This document shows, piece by piece, positions 10,669-23,900 of a stretch of DNA of 64,000 nucleotides. A program made the position numbers and the translations under genes. The first letter of the stretch is position 1. The number at the start of each line of letters is the position of its first letter. The stretch lies in contig OZ038422.1 in NCBI GenBank assembly GCA_964036155.1, positions 77,027,201 through 77,091,200 on the forward strand, written 5' to 3'. The notes below the pieces were generated by a model. The model had not been told where the DNA came from. It saw only the letters and a list, made by a program, of their open reading frames with translations, and did not search any database. The DNA comes from Diploscapter coronatus. Lineage: Eukaryota > Nematoda > Chromadorea > Rhabditida > Rhabditidae.

Positions 10669-12277
10669 GCAATATATGCCCCTTATAAGTTAACTCAGGA
10701 TTCACTATTTGATACAACGAAATTTGTTATGTGTAAAATGGCAATCGACCGTGCAAGCGCCTGTGCAATGTAAATTTCATTTTTTAAAGACAAATTGATC
10801 TTTCTATCATTCATGCAACAGGTTTTTCGAATATGATAAATTATCATTGGCAATATATTCAGAATGTTTCATTAAACAAAAACCATGAAATTAGTTATGT
10901 AAGATTCTAAATGTAAATTATGCTCATTATTTTCGGTCAGTATTGAATGAAAAAGATAGTAAAGTGTATATTTCTTCAAATTTTCATTAATTTCATGATG
11001 TAAATCATAATTTAGTGACCCAAATACAAAATTATTAAAAACGCTCAAGCTACTACTATTATTCTCATATTTGTTTTGTTTATTTTTCTCTATATTCCCA
11101 CGATATATATATGATATGATTTATATGTTCTATGTATTTCCAAAAATTGTACGTGGCAAATCAAATTCGAGTGATTTATTGATGGTTCTTGATACGCCGG
11201 TATGTATTCATGTATATAGAATACATAATTATATTGCAACAATACTTTATTTTACATTTCAGCCAGTGTATTATTATCTTCAAATTATGAATATCATAAC
11301 TATCATTTTGATGGATGTTCTTTTATCCTTATTAACTATTTGCTGCTCAATATTCATAATAGTCAAGATAAGGGTGCGAAATAAGAGAATGTCTAAATAC
11401 ATAAGTGATAATGAAATCAATATAAATATCAAGCTGATAGTTCATGTAAGTTCGTTATTCTAATGTTATATTTGATAAATCACTCTATCATGTTCATTAA
11501 CAAACGAAGATTAAACTCACTTTGCAAATTTTATCATGAGGTATATTGCAACAGCCGATATTTATCATAGGAATCAAATAAATATAAGTTGCAGATAACA
11601 ATGAAATTGAAAAATTTGAAAATCCTGTTCTACTAATTTCAAGTCACAGTAAGGGTGTCATCGCTTATGTATTCGATTCAGCTTCCTTTCACGATAAAAA
11701 TCGTTTGCTAAAGAATATGCCAGTGTAAATAATAATTTTTCTTGCACAAAACATAATTTAGACAACATGCGAAGTGATAACAAGTTCTTCTGAAAGTGTA
11801 CTAAACGTTTTAGCTAGTTTCGGACTAGTTGATCTTTCTGAATACCACAGTAACATGGAATATTTTGTCGTTGTAAGACTATTTTATATATAATAAATAA
11901 GTTGACTTTAGAATTGTAAGGTATATTGAGAATTAATTATATAAATTCCATCATCCCTTACATTTAATTATTTGTATTCACGATTCAATTAAATTTCCTA
12001 TTCAATTGATTTCATCAGAAATATAATTGAACTAAATATGAATAATAAATGAATATATGTACGTTGTTAAGGTTTCTCTGGAGATATTATATCAATTCAG
12101 TCCCGCTTTACAGCTCATAACACTCTATATTTTGACACGAAAAGCTATTAAGGCATTGTATAATAGTTTTATTCAAATCATATACAAATTCAGAGATTGG
12201 AAGGAGCAAATCAAATTCAGCCTGAAGTAAAAGTAATCGCAGTAGGTAGCAGTGGTGCAGTAAGCGATAGACATTAA
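10669..12277 (+). CDS. partly resolved multi-exon gene, predicted single-pass membrane protein
   Basis: Product not recognised. Well-formed exons are 10669-10769 (AIYAPYKLTQDSLF...), 11071-11199, 11263 to about 11449, 11595-11722, 11762-11872 and 12194-12277. The last three join in phase and end in a stop (RLEGANQIQPEVKV...SDRH). The exon at 11263 encodes a membrane span (LLSLLTICCSIFIIV) followed by basic KIRVRNKR, so the later exons would be cytoplasmic; they read NPVLLISSHSKGVIAYVFD and VLNVLASFGLVDLSEYH. The joins between 10769 and 11071 could not be made without stops, so the 5' half is uncertain. Base composition is much more AT-rich than the genes from 13.8 kb on. Decay of the 5' half is an alternative. 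Confidence 0.4.
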
Positions 12278-13850
12278 TTAAATTACCAATGTTATTCTCA
12301 TGTATTCATTTCTTGTGAATTGAACTTTGTCAATTTTGTAATTTATATTCGAGTGTTATCTTTTTCAACCAAGTTTTTCTTTAATAAATATTTATTTGAA
12401 CAATTCAGTTTGATTATCTAAAAATAAAATAAATGACACAACAAGATTAATCAGGACTTTAACAATGAAATATGAAATTCTCTAGAAATCAATAATAAAA
12501 CTTACCTCGAAGATCACATTAATTTAAAATTCACGTCCAGTTCATATTATGTCCAGACAATTTACCTTTACTATATAATCCTGTAATCTTTTTTAGTTTC
12601 AATTTTCATACCAATTACACAAATCGACTATGGAGATTTCAAAAATAAAATCTATTTTCAATTTCAATTTCAAAAAATGATCGAAATTAGCATAAAATCG
12701 ATTTTTAATTTCAAGTTGTCAAAACACAGACACCAGAATAGGTTGAATTTGTAGGAAATTCTCTAAGAAATTAGATTTTATCTGATTTACTAATCTCTAA
12801 TTATTTCATTTAAAATTATCATGCAACCGAAATATAAATTATTGAACATTTGTCTGTTAAATACTTTGAACCACATCCTATTCTTGATTCTATTAGTGGT
12901 AGAAATTTTATATTTGTTTGTTTTTAAAAATTAAGTAGTTTCAATTTAATCACGAACCTTAAACCAATTTAACCCAAATTTAGCTAAACTCAACTAAATT
13001 ATAAATAAATATGGTAGATTTAGTTGAAATTCTAACAGCCAGGTGAAGGCTGGCACTAGGACGATGAGCGAGCGGACGCGAAGCGAGGAATTTTCTAGCA
13101 ATCGCTAATAAACGGATATAGCAAAATTTTGCGATAAATTTAAGATGTTTCAGAACGTCCAAACATCTGAAATTTTGGAGATTTCCGCAAAAATTTATTT
13201 TTTTCAGAGAAAAAAACTTCTTTACAGAAAAGAAGGTATTTTGAAGAAAAACTTAGAATAGGTCCGTTTTGAGCCCTAAACATCATTATAAAATCATCCC
13301 ACTTCCGTATTTGCTTTGCCTTCGCTGCTTCCTGTTCAGAAGAATTTGATTCTCTCCCCTCACAAAGGTGCATTTTCGATGTTATCAGTCATCGAATCAA
13401 AATGCAGACAATAGAAATATACGCTTCAGCGAATTATCAATTTATGAGTGTTGAAGTGAAAAGTGATCGGCTTCTGATAAAATGTTAAATCAGAAAGAAA
13501 GATGGGCAAAAGAGCCTGGAAGCAGGAGATAAGAAACAGTCATTCATTCAGTTTGACATGAGTCCGATCTCTTCGTAATTTTTACAACCCCTTAAAATTC
13601 ATTCATGAATTGTGCATCCTGTAAAGTGCACCCACTCTTCTTAGAAAAGTAAATTCTGAAAAGAAAGTGGTAAATTCCGTAAGAGGCAATTTTTGTTATA
13701 ATTTTGCCCTCTTTCAATTTTTTTTTCTAAAAATAGGTACTTTAAAGGTGGTCTTCATTTCCTATTCAGTAATTGTTAAGATTCACGATATTTTCTAGAG
13801 AAGTTAGAAAATGGATGAATCCTCCCAAATTTTAGAAACTTGGACTCAAA
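12278..13850. other. intergenic, nothing recognised
   Basis: AT-rich up to about 13.0 kb. A short CG-richer patch follows (GAGCGAGCGGACGCGAAGCGAGG at about 13066-13088). The minus-strand open stretches at 12980-13373 lack start context, splice signals or family resemblance. The last few hundred bases must hold the promoter of the acyl-CoA ligase gene, but no specific element is identified. Confidence 0.4.
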
Positions 13851-16800
13851 ATGCCAGGAGCCATAGTCAAATCACCGTTCCAATGCGATCTCCCGAGTGA
13901 AGCCTACCACATTCGACTGTTGAACAACTGCAGGAAATACGCTGAAGAGGATCCGGAGAAGTATGCTTTTGTAAGTTTTTTTCATGAATTATACAATTCT
14001 CTTATTTCTAAAGGCACTGAAAGATAATAAGTTTATTTCGGATTATTAGAATCTTTGAAGATTTCTTTTCCTAATGATTTATGAGTTCAGGCGAACATCG
14101 ACGATGAAAGCGACAAAGTCACATTCGCACAAGTGCACGACTATGCGATGGGGCTGTCAGGATGGTTGACGAGCAATGGGTTTAAAAAGGTTGGAAATGT
14201 TCCAAATTTCGAACAATTTATTGCTAGAAGAATGGATAAATTTCGAAGAGTTTGTTTTGAAACTGATCACGAATTTGTAAAATTTGAATTTCGATTTATA
14301 ATGATAGCGAAATTCGATATCCATAATTAAAAAATTCTATTGATTCTTCAAAATTGAAATTTTTTATTATTATCGAAGAGACATTTTTCAGGGCGACATT
14401 CTCTACCTGTCGATGGCAAACTGCTGGCAATTCAACGTGACGATGCTAGGTGCGTGGCACGCTGGTCTGGCTGTGAGTGCTGCGAGTCCGCAATTCACGC
14501 ATTGTAAGGATGTTTTCTTAGTTTATTGATTTTTGGAAATTCTTGGAGCTCTAAAGAAACTTTGTTATTTTGACATTGCAAAAGGTTTCAGACTTTTCGT
14601 ATTTTTGCAAATTTTAAGTTTTTGCAGACTGAAAATATTTACGAATTGATATTTTTTAAAATTGAATTTCTTACTTTTCATTTTTATCAGAATTAAGAAT
14701 AAGAATAGTCCTGTTTCTAAGGAAAGAAGTAAATTTTGCTTGATTGATAAAACTCTTTATCATATTTTCAAGGGATCAGATAGATTTATCAATTCATTCC
14801 TTTATGAATTTATGAACGATTGATTTTAGATAACGCTGGAAGCTTATTTCATTCAGAAATAGTTAAAAATAGAAACTTTGAAGACAATGAATTTTTAGTC
14901 GAGCACAATTACCAGCTGAAGGATTTAGCAGCGCAACTGATCGTGACAGATGCGACCACTTTACCGACTGTCACCAAAGCTGCACAAGGGTTGAATGTAA
15001 AGGTGGGCAATTTTGATGTTTTTTTTTTTTTAATTTGTGATGACCACTAAAATTCACTATCTACTTCTTTATTGTTTGTAAAAAGAACCGAGATTAGAAA
15101 AAAAATGAGCAAATTTTGCTATGATTTTAAAATTATTATTTTCTCAGAAAATCATCTGCATCGGAGGCAGTAATGGTACAGTCGATTTGATGCAGATTTT
15201 CAAATCGGAATCGAATCAGAAGGCGGCCAAACCCGCACAGATCAATTTGAAAGAAGACATCATTCTGCTGCCATACTCCAGTGGAACTACTGGATCTCCA
15301 AAGGTAAGGGGAAGTTTTCTCTTGATTTTTCCTTTCAAAGAACTCTGTCTTCTCATTTTACGCTCTTTTGATTCTGTATTCTTAACGAACTATTCAAAAT
15401 TCCAGCTGAACTTCTCGAAATGTATTCACTTTACGAACATTCCTAGTTTTTTCCAACAAAATATTATCCAATGATTCAATTTTAGGGCGTTATGATAAGT
15501 CACCTAAACTACAGTAGCATGCTCTCTTCTTATGTCAAGTAAGAATAACATTCATTTTAGAACAAAAATGCAATTTTCAGAAAGTATGATGAAGAGTTCA
15601 TAAAGCGAGGCTATGACGGTTACATGCCAGCCCCACTGACCATTCAATTCCTGCCTTTCTACCATGCAATGGGGCTTTTCGGGTATAAATTTAAAAAAAA
15701 AATCAATTTTCATGAGAAACTCTAGAATGCTATTCCACTTTTATAATGGCACGCCTCAAATAATCATGGCTAAATTCAACCTAAGGAAATTCTTACAAAC
15801 CGTGGTAGATGAAGGAATCATGACAATCATGACAGTTCCGGCCGTGCTTTTGCAATTGGTACGAGATTTTTTTTTTAGAATTTTTAAAGGATCGAGTAAT
15901 GAATTATCGGAAGTTAAAAAAATGTCAAAAATTTATCTTTTAATTTTTTCAGGTCGAATCCGGTCTAATGGAGGAATTCGACTTGTCCTGCATTCTCGTG
16001 ATCAACGTCGGCTCTGCTCCGCTCGCCCATAGCATAATCAAACAGATCAAGCAGAAACTTCCTGACGTCACGATTGCACAAGGTTTGCAGAATAGATTTT
16101 CAAATTGAATTTATCCTGAGCTATTCTCGATTTTCTGAAATAACCAAATTTTTCAATTTGTAAAAAAAAATCTTGATTTCCAGGCTTCGGAATGACCGAA
16201 TTCTCTGTCGCGGCTCACATCGCCACTGCTGAAGCTCCGCTAGGGAGCTGTGGTGTTCTGATGCCGAATACCGAGATGAAGGTAATTGTTTTGTTCTAAA
16301 TATGGAAACAATATAAAAATTGATATCTCAAGTTCATACACACAGAAATTCATGAAATTTCATTCCTTACACATATGCAATTGTGGGTTATGATCCTAAG
16401 CTTTTTCACATGAGATCGAAATTTTCAATAAAATCGATATTTATAATTTTCAGGTAGTAAAAGACGACGGTACATTGTGCGGTCCAAACGAAGAAGGGGA
16501 ATGCTGGATCCGTGGCCCACAAGTGATGTTGGGTTACTGGCGCAGACCCGAGCAGACCGCAGAAGCGATGGACAAGGAAGGATTCGTGCGAACTGGAGAC
16601 ATCGTGCACTACGATGAGAAGGGCAACACCTTTATCACTGACAGAATCAAGGAGCTGATTAAAGTCAATGGGAAACAGGTCGGTCGATGGTTGCGGTTAT
16701 TTGTTAACCTGGAAGGATTTCATATTGCGAAAATTGTGAATGAAAGGTATTCATAAAAATGGAGCAAGTTTATGGAAGAGGTTATGATGCTAAGTTGGTA

Positions 16801-17535
16801 GAAGTTCATTGTTTATGATTTCTATATTATTCAGCAAAAATAGCCTTTATTTACTATAGAAAACGGTTTTGTACCAAGTTGCGCGAGAAAATAATTGAGA
16901 ATGATTGATAAACTTTTGGGCATTGTTATAAATCAGACATTTTTTTATGAAAAAATAATGTAGGTACCTCCAGCCGAGTTAGAATCCGTTCTCTATGAAC
17001 ATCCCCTAGTTTTGGACGCCTGTGTGGTTGGTATTCCTGACCAGAAATCTGGCGAATTGCCTCGAGCCTATGTTGTTAGAAAGAGCAACAGTCTCACAGA
17101 AAAGGAAATTAACGATTTTGTTAATGGTTAGTTTCATTAACTAATATTTTAATTCTAAATTACGATTCATCTTTAAAAATATTTTTCCTAAATCAATATT
17201 TCCTGATTCAATCATTACACTTCAAAATAATACAATGACGCAGAAATTAATCTTATCAGGTGAAAAATCAGAAAAGTAATGCCAGATTAAAAACGACAGA
17301 CAATACACAACACACAATTGAAGATTCCACTAGAAACCTGAAAATCATGAATTAGTTTTGAAGACATCTAAAATTCTCAATTAATCAATCAAATGAATTT
17401 TAAGAACGAGTGGCTCCATATAAACGATTGAAAGGCGGAATTGAATTCCTGGAAACGATGCCTAGAACTCATACTGGGAAACTACTCCGAAGACACCTCA
17501 AATCTGAATATCTTAAGAATCATTCAAAACTTTAA
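13851..17535 (+). CDS. AMP-forming acyl-CoA ligase / 4-coumarate-CoA-ligase-like enzyme, peroxisomal
   Basis: It would activate a carboxylate to its acyl-adenylate and then to a CoA thioester. The 13 exons, all in phase, are 13851-13970, 14091-14189, 14392-14503, 14899-15002, 15148-15303, 15486-15538, 15581-15682, 15726-15858, 15953-16082, 16184-16281, 16454-16678, 16964-17126 and 17405-17535, giving 541 residues, normal for the superfamily. The adenylate-forming signature SSGTTGSPK closes exon 5; GFGMTE opens exon 10; [38 protein letters not shown] and the hinge follow in exon 11. [13 protein letters not shown] and the C-terminal Lys in TGKLLRR complete the ANL fold. The protein ends in -SKL, the canonical peroxisomal signal PTS1. 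Closest known groups are nematode ACS and insect luciferase-like ligases; substrate is not readable. ATG 13851 is the first in-frame start. Confidence 0.93.
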
Positions 17536-17801
17536 TGATCATTTTATTTCAAATGAAAAATGAAAAATTTATATATGGCCTTAATAAATGAATTTCATAT
17601 AAATTTTAACTTGAACATTATCTTTTAAAAAGTATCTTATGCCCTATAAGCATTCTATATTACGAGAAAACATGGTTTATTTGTCTTTAAAATACGTACA
17701 AAATCTTTATTTATTATTCACATTTCACATTTCACATTTATTACATTTATGCTTTCTAAGAGATGTTCGATGATCAGATCGATTTTAAAAGATAGCTAAA
17801 C

Positions 17802-20183
17802 TCATTTATAATAATCCGGTGAAAAGCGTTGATCTATTAATTTCGTAATAATGTTTGAGTCGTGTTCGATGGCTTTGCGCATGTCGTTCCAATTGGCCTT
17901 CATCTCCCCTGTTTTCCTCTCCCACTCTTTGGCCCACTCCATCAGCCGCATGTCCATTTGTCGACCGGTTTCTTGTGCAAGTTTGTAGTCATCCAGCACT
18001 TTTAAATCGATTTCGATCAGGGACAGTTCGGCCTGAAATTACTTTTGTCGAAAGTGACGATCAACTTTCATGGGCGAAAACTATTGAAGTTGAAATTGTA
18101 GAAGAATATTCAAGATTTTGTCATTTTTTGTATTGAAAAATTGATTATTAGATACGCTTGAAGTTTTCAAAGATAAAAAAAAAAAAAAAACTATTGTACC
18201 CTAAATAAGTCCCTCTGTGCCATCAACAAATGCCTGGTGACGTTCCTTTTTTCCCCGTTTAATCGATTTTCAATCAGCAACAATTCCTTTTGAATGTGAG
18301 CCTGTTTGTGGCTAATTTTAAAAATCGCCCATTCGCTTTGATCGGCTCGTTGCTGTCTTTCTAACGTGGCGATGCCGTTCTGGAGGTGTTGGATCTGAAA
18401 ACTATCTGTTTCATTTGTATCATTTTTACTTAAGATTTTTCCCAGCTATGAAAATGATTTTTATTGTAGAATTGTGTTATGGCCTATGCTCTTTAATGGT
18501 GGTTTCTTTGATCGGCGATAAGATAGGTAATTAATGAACGTCAATTAAACAAAAATGATAACTTTACCTCAGTTCTCGATTTGCCTCTCGAATTAGCCAA
18601 TTCGACTTTGTTTTCGTCGATCTTTATCGCGGTCTCCTTGATGGACACGAGCAACTCGAGCATTTTCTTCTCGATCACGAAAATATCCTTCTGTGCCTCG
18701 ATGACGGACTTTTCCACGAGCAAGTCATGACTGTCTTTTTCGAGGATTTGTTTGTCTGAAATTTGAAGATAATCCTTTTTGATTTTAAGAAACATTTCTA
18801 GATAATTTGAAGCTTTCTAAAGATTACTCATATTATGATAGATTCTGCTAGAAATCTAAAAATTCAGCTTGACTGAAATCTAAAGAGAAGATTTGCTCTA
18901 CTTTACCAGAATTTTCTGAACAATATGAAGCTTTTGAAGGACTACTCGTTCAATGGTACATTTTGAGAGAAATTTCAGTCTGATTTAAGGGTTGCAAAAT
19001 GCATGTATGGTATGATGATTCATAAGGATAATTTTGTGATAAACATACCAATGATCATCTGATTCTTGTCGACCTCCGACATGGAATCTTCGAGTAACTT
19101 TAATTCCACGTTTGTCAATCTCTCTTTCAGTTTGTAAATCAGTCTGTCATTCGATAATTTTTTCATATTGTTCCTCAGAATTTCGATATGCTTTTGGTCG
19201 ATTTCAATTAGAAGATTGAGAATTTTCTTGCCGTCTTCAGTCAATGTCCTGCCTTCTTCAAGAGATTGCAAATTCGTCTGAAAAATTAAATTATTGAAAA
19301 ATGTTCAGACATATCGCTTGTCCGGAATTTTTGAGGTAAAATAGGCAGTGAAAAATATGATTTTAGGCCAATCTTTTTTCTAACATTGAAAGATAACTGC
19401 ACGACTTTTGCGCTTCTCAGATTTCGGACCAAACAGTACCTCGATTCTTCTTTCAGCATGAGCGATTTTTCGCTCAGATTCAGTTATTTTTTCATTGATT
19501 TCCGTGGGCGAGTCATTGGTGTAGCTATAGGTTTTTTGGGAATAATCTGATCCGCTAGATTCCGAATAAGAATTAGAGTATTCAGATTTAGGGATGGAAT
19601 ATGAATCTGATTTTGGTACAGGATTCGAATAGTCTGGTTGAGGCTGTGAATTTGAGTAGTCCGGTTTAGGATAAGAAACTTCAGATTTCGGATATTCAGG
19701 CTTAGGTTGGGAATTTGAATAGTCCGGTTTAGAACCCGATTCAGAATATTCCGATACTGGTCTGGGATTTGACGGCGGTTGTGGATGTTCCGATTCTGGT
19801 TTTTCGTAACCTGGCGGGGAAATTTTGTCTGGTTCAGGATCTGGAACGAATTTTCGACCATCGTAGTTTCTTCGTTGGTGATTTTTCTCAGGACCAGACT
19901 GGCTGCTAGAAGGGGGTTCGGGTTGGTGATTTGATTGGGAAGGTTGTCGAGCAGGGTATGATTCAGAGTTTGAATCAGGTTGACGCGGTTGCGGTTGTAC
20001 TTGAGAATAAATTTGCCTGCCACTTTTCTCGACCGGAACTGGCTCAGGATATTTTTCATCTCGTGCTTTGTAGTTGAAGTTTGACGGCAACGATATTAAT
20101 TCACGATTTTTGTTACCAAAGGATGAATCGACGACGGTTAGAAGAATAATTGCAAAGAATTGAATATGGATCAGCATCATCAT
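17802..20183 (-). CDS. secreted Pro-rich / coiled-coil protein, hypothetical
   Basis: No known family recognised. Exons 20183-19398, 19277-19049, 18755-18568, 18394-18200 and 18032-17802 join in phase to give 542 residues. A clear signal peptide (MMMLIHIQFFAIILLTVV, then DSSFG) is followed by about 215 residues rich in Pro, Ser, Tyr, Asn and Gln. These carry short imperfect repeats of the type PDYSNSQPxP and PKSEYS. From about residue 240 the protein is strongly charged and heptad-like to the end (for example KILNLLIEIDQKHIEIL), predicting a long coiled coil, and it finishes FSPDYYK. TTTCAG lies 8 bases before the ATG, a likely trans-splice acceptor. A structural extracellular or cuticle-associated role is an inference. 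It converges on the acyl-CoA ligase gene, the two ends 267 bp apart. Confidence 0.8.
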
Positions 20184-20973
20184 TTTTACACCTGAAACTA
20201 GTATTTTTAATAGTATGTGCAGGATTTTAGCAAGACTTGGTAGAGATTTACGGCTGCAGAGAAAATGGAGAAGCACTAGTATCGTGTAGGGTGAAGTTAT
20301 ATTTATTGAGTGCTGATCTCAGTAAGATATCGTCTAGAATCGCTAAATAAGAAGAGTTTTATGCGGAATTTATAATTTAGAGAAAAATCAATTGTGTGCG
20401 ATTTGGGTAAAATGCTGTGATAAGGGTTTCAATCACATATTCTCGCTCTAGTCTTCAAAATTTTTCTGCCTTTTCCCGCTTGGAGACGTATAAAATCTAA
20501 CGTTTTGAATGACAGTTATATTTTAGCGGGTCATTTCGTGATCAGTTAGAAAGCAGAAATAGCGACTCTTATAACCATCTAATCACAACTGTGGCGCCCT
20601 TCAATCACAAAATGCTCATTTTTGTTAGTTTATTTTGAAACTCAATCGCAATGTTTAAAGTTAGAGATTATTTTGGTTTTTCTTATTCTCTTGCATTGGT
20701 TTATTCGATCATTGAAGAGTTTTTTCATGACTTTTTTTTTTTTAATTCTTATACCGATTTTTTGGTTTATATTTACATTTGATCATGCTAAATTTACATT
20801 TAAAAAATTACATAAGATACTTGATAATAAGTGTGTAGAATAAGTTATAGAATCGGTAAAATAAAGTCGATAGCTCATCGTAAAATTCTTCAAGTTTTAG
20901 GACTAGTGAGTGTAGGGAAGTGGGGAATGGCTAGTGCATTAGATGGTAGGTCAAATTCAAATGTGATACAAAT
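20184..20973. other. intergenic between tubulin 3' end and secreted-protein 5' end
   Basis: No gene seen. A plus-strand hydrophobic open stretch (20622-20843) has no splice or family support. The region supplies the promoter of the minus-strand secreted protein and the 3' flank of the tubulin gene. Confidence 0.5.
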
Positions 20974-23900
20974 TTAATAACGCGAATAATCGTCGTCTTC
21001 TTCATTATCACTTGGGTCAATTCCAACTTCTTCGTAATCCTTTTCTAAAGCTGCCAAATCTTCTCTGGCCTCAGAAAATTCGCCTTCTTCCATCCCTAGT
21101 ATTTAGATTAATATTATTTAAATTCAAATATTCTAAAACTTACCCTCTCCAACATACCAATGCACGAATGCTCTTTTGGCGTACATTAGGTCGAATTTAT
21201 GGTCGAGTCTGGCCCAGGCCTAGAAATTCAAGTTTAAAAAGCAGTCCCGGTTAAAAAAAATGAAGTCCAGAACTCAAAACTTCAAGATTCAAATTGCCAA
21301 CCTCAGCAATAGCGGTCGTATTCGATAGCATGCATACGGCTCTTTGTAGTTTCGCCAAGTCACCACCCGGCACGACTGTCGGAGGCTGGTAGTTAATTCC
21401 GACCTGAATTGATTGATTTTCGAAAGTTGAAAAAATAAGTCGGACTTTGAATCCAGTCGGACACCACTCTACGAATTGGATGGATCGCTTGGTTTTCACG
21501 TTGGCAATCGCTGCGTTCACGTCTTTCGGCACGACGTCGCCTCGAAACAACAGGCAACAAGCCATGTATCTGAACAGTTTGAAAATGTTTAACTTTCTCA
21601 ATTTTCGACTTTCGAGTTTATGAATTAGAAATTCTGAATTGGGAAATAGTCATATCTCTTCTAATAGAATTTTTGAAGGGAGGGCAGGATTCAAAATCAT
21701 TTTTCATCCAGAATTAATCAAATTGTAGAATAGTTTATGCTCACTTTCCCCGTCTCGGATCGCACTTGACCATTTGCGCTCCGGGCTCGAAGCACTGCTG
21801 AGTGATGTCCGAGACAGTCATTTGCTCGTGGAAAGCTTTCTCGGATGAGATTATCGGTGCGTAGGTCGTCAGAGGGAAATGGATTCGGGGATACGGAACC
21901 AGATTAGTCTGAACTTGGAGATAGTTTCTTATGGTTTTCTGAAATCAACCTGGAATTCAGTTAGATCCACATTCAAAGCTCCATCGAATCTGAGGGAGGC
22001 AGTGATTGAGCTGATCACCTGAAAGTTTATCAATTATTCCATTTGAAGTTTAAACCTATTGAGGTTCAATTATTTATGTTTAAAATTGCGATTTTTTCAA
22101 ATATGAGAAGAACATCCAAACCTGAGCAATAAGTCGATTCAAATTGGTATACGTCGGTCTAGCTAAGTCCAGCTGTCTTCTGCAGATATCATAGATCGCC
22201 TCGTTGTCGACCATGAAAGAGCAATCGGAATGTTCCAGTGTGGTATGAGTCGTCAGAATTGAGTTATAGGGTTCAACCATAGCTAAAAAATACTTATATT
22301 ACAAATAATCTGAGGACAAATTTAAATTTCAGAAATTCGAGAGAAAAAACGTTTATCTAAATTTCTAAAATCAAGAAAATTTTCCATGCACTTACCAGTG
22401 CTGACTTGTGGAGCTGGGTAAATGCAGAATTCCAACTTGGACTTCTTTCCATAATCAACAGAAAGCCGTTCCATCAAAAGTGCAGTGAATCCTGAGCCTG
22501 TGCCTCCGCCAAAGGAGTGAAACACGAGAAATCCCTGAAAAAGGGATAGTTGAAATCCTATGATTTTGAAAATACCTGCAACCCCCCACATCTATCTACG
22601 AGCCGGCGAATTCTATCAACGCAAATGTCAATGATCTCTTTGCCAACAGTGTAATGGCCCCTGAAGCATGGTGTTTATTACCGTTTTAAACTCGGAATAA
22701 AGTTGATTTAATATCAAATTGAGTTTATGAGCCTAGTGGTACCTGGCGTAATTGTTAGCCGCGTCTTCTTTGCCGGTGATCATCTGAAAATTCAATTTCA
22801 TAGACCTGAAAAATCATAAATCTGAAATTTGAGGTCAAGACTATTTTTAAAATTGGACTTTTGTCAAGAGTTGTAATTTAATTCATTACCTGCTCCGGAT
22901 GAAACAAATGTTTATAGGTCCCTGTGCGAATTTCATCTGAAATTAGTGGCTTTAATTAAACTTCAAAGATCTAATTTTCATCTGTTTGGTTTTATTCGAT
23001 ACATAGCCTTTCTCATAAATCCTTTTTAGAGCTTGGGCCATTGAATTTGCGCTTTTATTCCACAAGTAGTCTCGAGTGAGGCGAAGTAATAATTGTCGGT
23101 GCGCTCAGGAAGTAGGTAAAAGGGAGATTATGGGAGAAAGGGGACAACTCTCTGCTTAGAAGAAAACGGAACACGGCCATTATCTGTTTGATTGCAACCA
23201 AAATTATTGATGACCTTAGAATATAAGAGTATGCTATTTTGCATGAACAAGTACAATCTGTTTTATAGATAATCTGTAAGTTTAATGCTATCTTGAATAT
23301 ACCTTCACCAATTAAACATTTAATCAAATTACAGATTTCTCTTTCGTATTCAAACTTTTACCGATTGGGGTTGGCTCCAAATCGATCATAACTGCCCTGG
23401 GCACATGTTTTCCCGACTGCGTCTCGAAGAAAAACGTCTGGAATGAGTCGTCATCTGGAAGAGAATCCATTATTTCACTTATCCCCAGATTTATTTATTC
23501 AAAGCAGCAGCTAATCCTGCTTTTATGCAGGATTTTGTTTATCTGTCGAAAACAGACGGGTTAGATGTTGCTTTCACATAAAAAAAAGTCGATACAAATT
23601 ATGTATAACGACTAAAATTAGATATTAGAAATTTTAAAGGTCTAAATTTCGGAAGAAATTACGAAAGAGATAAACTTATACCCGGTTCTCCCTCATGCAG
23701 TCTACCATCAGGGCGAATACCATGCTCAAGACAGTAGAGTTCCCAACAGGCATTCCCCATCAGAAAAATCAGCAATTATCGATTTTTTAAAACAATTTCT
23801 GTTTACCTGAACCCCAGCTTGTCCGATGTGAATCGATAGAACTTCACGCTATAATTCAAATTATTTCAAATTTTGACTCGAGTCTATATTTTTCGGAGAA

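Noticed and set aside
9669..12277. Inserted mitochondrial DNA, because of the extreme AT content and hydrophobic frames
   Set aside because: No mitochondrial protein motif is seen, and the exons follow nuclear splice rules with in-phase introns.
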